DNA of 64,000 nucleotides from Thermonema lapsum. GTDB taxonomy: Bacteria > Bacteroidota > Bacteroidia > Cytophagales > Thermonemataceae. The position numbers were made by a program, and so were the translations under genes. Positions 59,458 to 64,000 of this stretch are shown here, one piece after another. Within the stretch, counting starts at the first letter, position 1, and every line of letters begins with the position of its first letter. A model generated the notes under the pieces. The model made no database searches. It was not told where the DNA came from and saw nothing but the letters and a program-made list of their open reading frames with translations. The stretch spans positions 248,001 to 312,000 of the forward strand of contig NZ_JAASRN010000002.1 in assembly GCF_011761635.1 (NCBI RefSeq), written 5' to 3'.

Positions 59458-59904
59458 ATGCCAAAAATTTCAGCAGTAATTGTTACGCTCAATGAAGAGC
59501 AGCATCTTGAACAGTGTTTGCGCTCGCTGGTGGGAATTGTTGATGAAATAGTGGTGGTGGATAGTTCCTTAACCAACAAGACAAAAGAAATAGCTCTACA
59601 ATATAATGCACGACTTATCCAGCACAAGTTTGAGGGATATATTGAACAAAAGAATTGGGCTACTGAACAGGCAACTTACGATTACGTTCTATTGCTCAAT
59701 GCAAATGAGCAACTATCGGATACATTAAAAGCTTCGATTGCTGAAGTAAAGCAAAACTGGACACACGACGGCTATACATTCAACCGGCTTACCAATTATT
59801 GTGGGCGATGGATGCGTTATACAAGCTGGCGTCCCTCACGCACGCTTCGGCTTTACAATCGTCGTATGGGGCAGTGGGCAGCTACTCCCCCCACGATGCT
59901 TTGA
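59458..59904 (+). pseudogene. Family 2 glycosyltransferase, N-terminal part before a frameshift
   Basis: 148 residues of a WaaE/KdtX-like GT2 domain: KISAVIVTLNEEQHLEQCLR at the start, DEIVVVDSSLTNKTKEIA near residue 30, YVLLLNANEQLSD near residue 75 (an NAN in place of the usual DADE) and RWMRYTSWRPSRTLRLYNRR near residue 118. The frame ends soon after a run of six C (59887-59892). With one more C it would continue as WAATPPHDALIMKKGARIKHLKG into the next frame, where the rest of the domain lies. Either a mutation, a sequencing error or a switch. Confidence 0.8.
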
Positions 59905-59906
59905 TT

Positions 59907-61787
59907 ATGAAAAAAGGTGCACGAATCAAGCATTTAAAGGGCAACCTATTGCATTACTCGTTCCATACCATTGGACAGCAAATCACCCAAATCAATAAAT
60001 TTTCGGAGTTACAATCAGAAACTTTTTACTATAAGGGATACAGCGCCAGTATCTTTTCCATTCTACTGAAACCTCTCTGGCGTTTTTTCTGGGAATATTT
60101 TATAAAACTGGGAATTTTAGATGGTTTTTATGGCTTTGTTGTAAGCGTCAATGCTGCATACGAAGTTTACCTGAAATATGCTAAGCTGAAAAAGATAATT
60201 GACTTTGAGAAAACCCGTACGCCTCACAGGGTTTGTTTTTTTACTTCAAATGTTCCAACCCGCAATTTTGAATTTCAATACATCACCGATATAAAAACAG
60301 CAGAGGAGCATTGCACCCAAATCGTACTGTTTAGCTCCTACCAATCTGGACTAATTCAAGAATGCAAGCAAGCAGGCATTCATTGTATTGAGAAGCGGAT
60401 AAAATTCTATGTATGGTTGGGTCCTTTGTTCATATATCTTCTTTATAGGATATTTGAGCGTTTGCGTATTCGCGCCTTTGTAGTTAATAATTTGTTCGAC
60501 GCCCAACTCATTCACTTATGCATAAAGTTTGGGCTAAAAGCTGAGATATACTACCATATTGGGGAAAAACCGGAAGATGAGGAAAAAGTATTACGATACA
60601 TTTCCGCCCATCATCCAATAAAGAAAATTTTAATTAACCATGGGGTTCCTTTGTCTAACTCGCATTTGCCAGCCAGTAAATTGGTATATCTAAGCAATAA
60701 TCGAATTACGCTGGAACACTTGAGGCATCAACCGAAAGTAGCCATCCTGCTCGACAAGATACATCGCCCCAATTGTGGCTTAGGAAGGGTTTCCATCGAT
60801 TTTAGCAAAGCACTCTCGGAACAAGCTGCTCAGAATAATTTCATAGAATTCAGCTACTTGGTATATGGGGAAAACGAACCCCAACATCTAAAAAGCAGAC
60901 AAGTCTTTCGCTTAAAGGACATACATCGTTTTATTCCTGCGCATTACGATAATTTTGACATACTGCACATACTGCATCAAACGCCAGCATTTCGTGTGGC
61001 ATGCAGTGGCAAAAAAGTGCTCACCATTCACGACCTCAACTTTTTGTTTACAAAGAGCAAGCGAAAGGCACGGCGCTATTTAAAGGAAGTTCAACACATG
61101 GTGGACAATGCCGACGCTGTGGTTTTTATTTCGCAGTTTACCCGCAAAGTTTGTGAACAACATTTGAAATTTTATCCGCATCAAATTTTGCGAGTTATAT
61201 ACAATGGCGTGAAGTTACCCCAAGAAACACCACAGCGACCGGATTTCTTAAACTTCGACGAGCCCTATCTATTCACCATTGGTCAATGTTTGCCCAAAAA
61301 AAACTTTCATGTGCTCATCCCCTTTGTGAAGAGGCTCGAAGGTCGCTATCGATTGATTATTGCAGGGGAAAATGATACTGCTTATGGATTGTATCTTCGT
61401 AAGTTAGTAGAACAATACAATTTGCAAAACACGGTAATATTACCGGGTCCAGTGAGCGAAGCCGAAAAACAGTATCTGTATCAACACTGTACTGCCTTTG
61501 TATTTCCTTCATTGGCTGAAGGGTTTGGTTTGCCTGTTATAGAAGCAATGTTGAACCATAAGCCCGTTTTCTGTTCCGACCGAACCAGCTTGAAAGAAAT
61601 TGGCAGTACTCATGTATTTTTCTGGCAAACGTTCGAACCTACGGATATGAAAGCGGTTTTTGAGTATGGTATGAGTGTTTTTGATGATGCCCACAGTGCC
61701 GCAGCCTACGCATATGCACAGCAATTTAGCTGGCAAAAAAACGCTCAAGAATACTACAAATTATACAAGGAGCTATTGCAAGCTTAA
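59907..61787 (+). CDS. GT2 remainder fused to a family 4 glycosyltransferase
   Basis: 626 residues from the ATG at 59907, in the frame one base back from the preceding part. The first 110 residues complete the GT2 domain (LKGNLLHYSFHTIGQQITQI and a C-terminal membrane-binding helix pair). A linker domain of about 165 residues is unfamiliar. The last 350 residues are a GT4 enzyme: KVAILLDKIHRPNCGLGRVS, VLTIHDLNFLFTKSK, YLFTIGQCLPKKNFHVLIPF and FVFPSLAEGFGLPVIEAML (the E-x7-E motif). Joined, the two parts would make a protein of about 776 residues, likely for surface polysaccharide or LPS core. The open frame itself extends upstream to 59799. Confidence 0.85.
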   Translation: MKKGARIKHLKGNLLHYSFHTIGQQITQINKFSELQSETFYYKGYSASIFSILLKPLWRFFWEYFIKLGILDGFYGFVVSVNAAYEVYLKYAKLKKIIDFEKTRTPHRVCFFTSNVPTRNFEFQYITDIKTAEEHCTQIVLFSSYQSGLIQECKQAGIHCIEKRIKFYVWLGPLFIYLLYRIFERLRIRAFVVNNLFDAQLIHLCIKFGLKAEIYYHIGEKPEDEEKVLRYISAHHPIKKILINHGVPLSNSHLPASKLVYLSNNRITLEHLRHQPKVAILLDKIHRPNCGLGRVSIDFSKALSEQAAQNNFIEFSYLVYGENEPQHLKSRQVFRLKDIHRFIPAHYDNFDILHILHQTPAFRVACSGKKVLTIHDLNFLFTKSKRKARRYLKEVQHMVDNADAVVFISQFTRKVCEQHLKFYPHQILRVIYNGVKLPQETPQRPDFLNFDEPYLFTIGQCLPKKNFHVLIPFVKRLEGRYRLIIAGENDTAYGLYLRKLVEQYNLQNTVILPGPVSEAEKQYLYQHCTAFVFPSLAEGFGLPVIEAMLNHKPVFCSDRTSLKEIGSTHVFFWQTFEPTDMKAVFEYGMSVFDDAHSAAAYAYAQQFSWQKNAQEYYKLYKELLQA

Positions 61788-62112
61788 ACAAACAGGCAAA
61801 AGCCAGACTCTGAATCGGGGCAGTACCAAGGGCATTGCTATTTCTTTTCCCTGTGAATTGCTCACACACTAACCCTCTCGAATGTAAAGCCCGTTACATT
61901 TTGGCAACATCTGCGAAATAGTGTACTTTTGTTCTTGCGTTAGATGTCCCATCTTGCAATCTATTTTTGTGGAACTTAACCATCACCAACGACGAGGGGA
62001 ATCATTTTGCTTTCTCTCTCGTCTTGAAAAAATTAGGTATTGTTCAGTACCTAAAATTCATTCCCCAAAAAGTTGCATCTGCAATGAAATGCTAAGCTTT
62101 ATTTCTTGACTT
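61788..62112. other. 325-base gap before tsaB: promoter and leader, no gene
   Basis: The first 110 bases show nothing recognised. A full promoter lies at 61900-61931. The transcribed leader of about 175 bases holds three inverted repeats, GACGAG/CTCGTC, GGGGAAT/ATTCCCC and TTAGGTA/TACCTAA. Short frames here have no family similarity. Confidence 0.6.
61900..61931 (+). promoter_or_regulatory. Promoter of tsaB (TTTG-N20-TACTTTTG)
   Basis: TTTG (61900-61903), exactly 20 bases, TACTTTTG (61924-61931): a full consensus match with the spacing seen at the tRNA genes. The leader to the tsaB ATG is about 175 bases. Confidence 0.65.
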
Positions 62113-62805
62113 ATGATTTTAAGCATAGAAACAGCTACCGATGTTTGTTCTGTTGCGCTGCACCAAGAGGGGGCGCTGCTTGCTTCGTTTAGCCTGCACC
62201 TGCCACAAGCCCATGGCAAGCATCTGGCATCGCTCATAGACAAGATGAAGCAAGAGTTGTCGCTGGATTTAAAGCAGCTCAATGCCATTGCCGTTTCCAA
62301 AGGTCCCGGTTCCTATACCGGCTTGCGCATAGGCGTAGCCACCGCCAAAGGGCTCTGCTATGTTTTGCAAAAGCCTTTGATAGCTGTCAATACGCTCGAA
62401 GCTATGGCACACCGTGTACAGCAATTGAAACTCATCAAAGAAGCATGGATGTGCCCCATGATGGATGCCCGCCGCATGGAGGTGTATTGTATGCTCATAG
62501 ACGAGCAAGGCAAAGTGCAAATGCCCACCGAAGCCAAAATCATAGACCAAAACAGCTTCGGCGAACTTTTATCTACGAAATATGTTATTTTTTTTGGGAA
62601 TGGCATGCCCAAGTGCCGTCCTTTGCTCGAAGCTCATGAACGGGCGCTTTTCATGGAACACATCATCCCTCATGCCGAAGATGTGGGCGCTTTGGCATGG
62701 CAACGCTTCCAAGAAGGTGCCTTCGAAGACATTGCCTACTTCGAGCCTTTCTATCTGAAAGACTTTATCGCCGGCAAACCCAAATCCAAACTAAACCCAC
62801 AATGA
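62113..62805 (+). CDS. tsaB: tRNA threonylcarbamoyladenosine synthesis protein TsaB
   Basis: Partner of TsaD in making t6A37 of ANN-decoding tRNAs. 230 residues of the ASKHA fold: LSIETATDVCSVALHQEG at the start, AVSKGPGSYTGLRIGVATAK near residue 60 (the TsaB signature) and WMCPMMDARRMEVYCML near residue 113. The C-terminal lobe is present (AWQRFQEGAFEDIAYFEPFY). Stop overlaps the next ATG by four bases. Confidence 0.95.
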   Translation: MILSIETATDVCSVALHQEGALLASFSLHLPQAHGKHLASLIDKMKQELSLDLKQLNAIAVSKGPGSYTGLRIGVATAKGLCYVLQKPLIAVNTLEAMAHRVQQLKLIKEAWMCPMMDARRMEVYCMLIDEQGKVQMPTEAKIIDQNSFGELLSTKYVIFFGNGMPKCRPLLEAHERALFMEHIIPHAEDVGALAWQRFQEGAFEDIAYFEPFYLKDFIAGKPKSKLNPQ

Positions 62806-63314
62806 AAGAAGAACCTATCATAAACCGTGTGGCACTCAGCCCGCTTGTGAGCCTCGACTTGCAAGACTTTTACCCAGAGGGCGAGTGTGTGTGGATTGAC
62901 CTTGCGCCGCAACTTTATCAAGGCATGATACTGCGTGAAAAAGATTTCCGAGAATATGTAAAAAACGAAAACTGGAGCCAATACGAGGGCAAAAACGTGG
63001 CAGTGGGCTGCAGCGCCGATGCCATCGTGCCCATGTGGGCTTATATGCTGCTGGCTACGGCTCTGGCGCCCTATGCCCGGCATGTAACCTATGGCACCCT
63101 CGAAGACCTGCAACGTGAACTATGGTTGCAGCAAATTCAGAAAATCGATGTCAACAGTTTTAAAGACAAAAAAGTAGTGGTCAAAGGCTGTGGCAAAAAA
63201 CCTATTCCAGAATATGCCTTTACATTGCTTACCGCCCGCCTGCAGCCTCATGTAAGTAGTCTTATGTATGGCGAGCCCTGCAGTACCGTGCCAGTTTACA
63301 AACGAAAAAAATAA
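62802..63314 (+). CDS. DUF2480 family protein
   Basis: A 170-residue cytoplasmic protein of the Bacteroidota family DUF2480. Seen are IINRVALSPLVSLDLQDFYP at the start, IDLAPQLYQGMILREKDFRE near residue 32 and KVVVKGCGKKPIPEYAFTLL near residue 123. Cys residues in VAVGCSAD and VKGCGKK are conserved-looking. Function is unknown. ATG 62802 overlaps the tsaB TGA as ATGA, so the two are coupled. Confidence 0.88.
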   Translation: MKEEPIINRVALSPLVSLDLQDFYPEGECVWIDLAPQLYQGMILREKDFREYVKNENWSQYEGKNVAVGCSADAIVPMWAYMLLATALAPYARHVTYGTLEDLQRELWLQQIQKIDVNSFKDKKVVVKGCGKKPIPEYAFTLLTARLQPHVSSLMYGEPCSTVPVYKRKK

Positions 63315-63323
63315 ACCCTGCCC

Positions 63324-64000
63324 ATGCCTAACTTCTACGATGTCATCATTATAGGTGCTGGTCCTTGTGGCTTGGCGTGTGCTATTGAAGCACACAAGGC
63401 GTCGTTGCGTTATTTAGTGGTGGAACAAGGCAGCATAGCGGAGTCCATACGCCGTTACCCAACGCATATGCGCTTTTTCTCTACTGCCGACAACATCAGC
63501 ATTGCCGGCATTCCCTTTGCCATTGCCGAAGCCAAAGCCAATCGCAGTGAAGCCTTGCAATATTACCGCAAAGTAAGCGAGTATTTCCAGCTAAAACTTA
63601 AATTACATACGCGCGTTGAACGCATCGAGCCGCAAGAAACGGGCTTTGTTTTGCATACACAGCGCAACGAGCCCTTGCATTGCCGGGCGGTGATTGTGGC
63701 TACCGGTTACTTCACCCGCCCGCGCCTCTTGCAGGTAGAAGGCGAAAACTTGCCGCATGTGTCTCACTACTACAAAGAGCCTTTTGAATACGTACATCAA
63801 AAGGTGGTCATCATCGGCGGGGGCAACTCGGCAGTAGAAGCAGCCCTTGACCTCTACCGCCATGGCGCACAGGTGCACATGCTGCTGCGGGGCAACGACT
63901 TCAAGCCCACAGCTAAATACTGGCTGCTGCCCGATTTGAAAAGGCGCATCGCCGAAGGATATATACAAGCCTCCTTTGGATGCCAAGTACAGCGCATCAC
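63324..64000 (+). CDS. ypdA: YpdA-like bacillithiol disulfide reductase, 5' part (cut by right edge)
   Basis: First 225 residues of an FAD/NAD(P)H pyridine nucleotide oxidoreductase. FAD loop: FYDVIIIGAGPCGLACAIEA near residue 3. MRFFSTADNISIAGIPFAIA near residue 47 and VIVATGYFTRPRLLQVEGEN near residue 118 follow, then the NAD(P)H loop KVVIIGGGNSAVEAALDLYR near residue 154. No CxxC is present in what can be seen, which fits the YpdA/Bdr group rather than thioredoxin reductase. It lies 9 bases after the DUF2480 gene. Confidence 0.9.
   Translation, partial: MPNFYDVIIIGAGPCGLACAIEAHKASLRYLVVEQGSIAESIRRYPTHMRFFSTADNISIAGIPFAIAEAKANRSEALQYYRKVSEYFQLKLKLHTRVERIEPQETGFVLHTQRNEPLHCRAVIVATGYFTRPRLLQVEGENLPHVSHYYKEPFEYVHQKVVIIGGGNSAVEAALDLYRHGAQVHMLLRGNDFKPTAKYWLLPDLKRRIAEGYIQASFGCQVQRI

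Overview
The window reads as chromosomal DNA of a Bacteroidota bacterium, most like a Cytophagales-type member; no species can be named from sequence alone. Evidence: promoters of the Bacteroidota form TTTG-N20-TAnnTTTG, clearest in front of both tRNA genes; families largely confined to this phylum (PorG/DUF6089, DUF4403, DUF5686, DUF1599, DUF2480, BT_3928-like, HYC_CC_PP); the order porG-uppS-bamA-ompH-ompH; and a lycopene cyclase. Coding density is high and no rRNA, insertion sequence, CRISPR array or prophage was seen.

Layout. 1-1.1 kb: 5' part of a type I restriction gene hsdR running off the left edge. 1.2-9.7 kb: a minus-strand copper/silver-type efflux operon (HYC_CC_PP protein, CusA, CusC, a vestigial CopB-type ATPase ORF, CusB, a 45-residue Cys/His membrane peptide, a metal-binding lipoprotein, an NDH-2 remnant, then a terminator). 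9.8-19.3 kb: solute-binding protein, Nudix hydrolase, tRNA-Phe, a two-gene HdrC/HdrB-like Fe-S oxidoreductase, a cysteine hydrolase with a DUF4403 lipoprotein, a DUF5686 outer-membrane protein, hisH. 19.3-31.3 kb: ECF sigma factor, glycosyltransferase, tgt, rsmG, lycopene cyclase, secreted nuclease, FKBP isomerase, DUF4230, cdaA-folP (c-di-AMP and folate), DUF1599, DoxX-like protein, ABC permease. 31.4-39.2 kb: floA-nfeD and the envelope cluster porG-like x2, uppS, bamA, ompH x2. 39.3-57.8 kb: dienelactone hydrolase, ExbB/X/ExbD/ExbD motor, tRNA-Ser, ansA, tatD, amn, lgt, acyl-CoA ligase, transporter, ferredoxin, FAH-family hydrolase, M23 peptidase, methyltransferase, ccoI-ccoS. 57.9-61.8 kb: an islet with AT-richer stretches holding an orphan hsdS, a 7-bp tandem array and a frameshifted GT2-GT4 fusion glycosyltransferase. 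61.8-64 kb: tsaB, DUF2480, and a YpdA-like reductase cut by the right edge.

Most of the window is housekeeping and envelope biology. The unusual parts are the eroded metal operon (two genes that look cut down by deletion, one still joined to cusB by an ATGA overlap), the hsdS/heptad-repeat/glycosyltransferase islet with a perfect palindrome between the -33 and -7 boxes, and a repeat-like segment inside hsdR at the left edge. No wholly new defence or biosynthetic system is evident.
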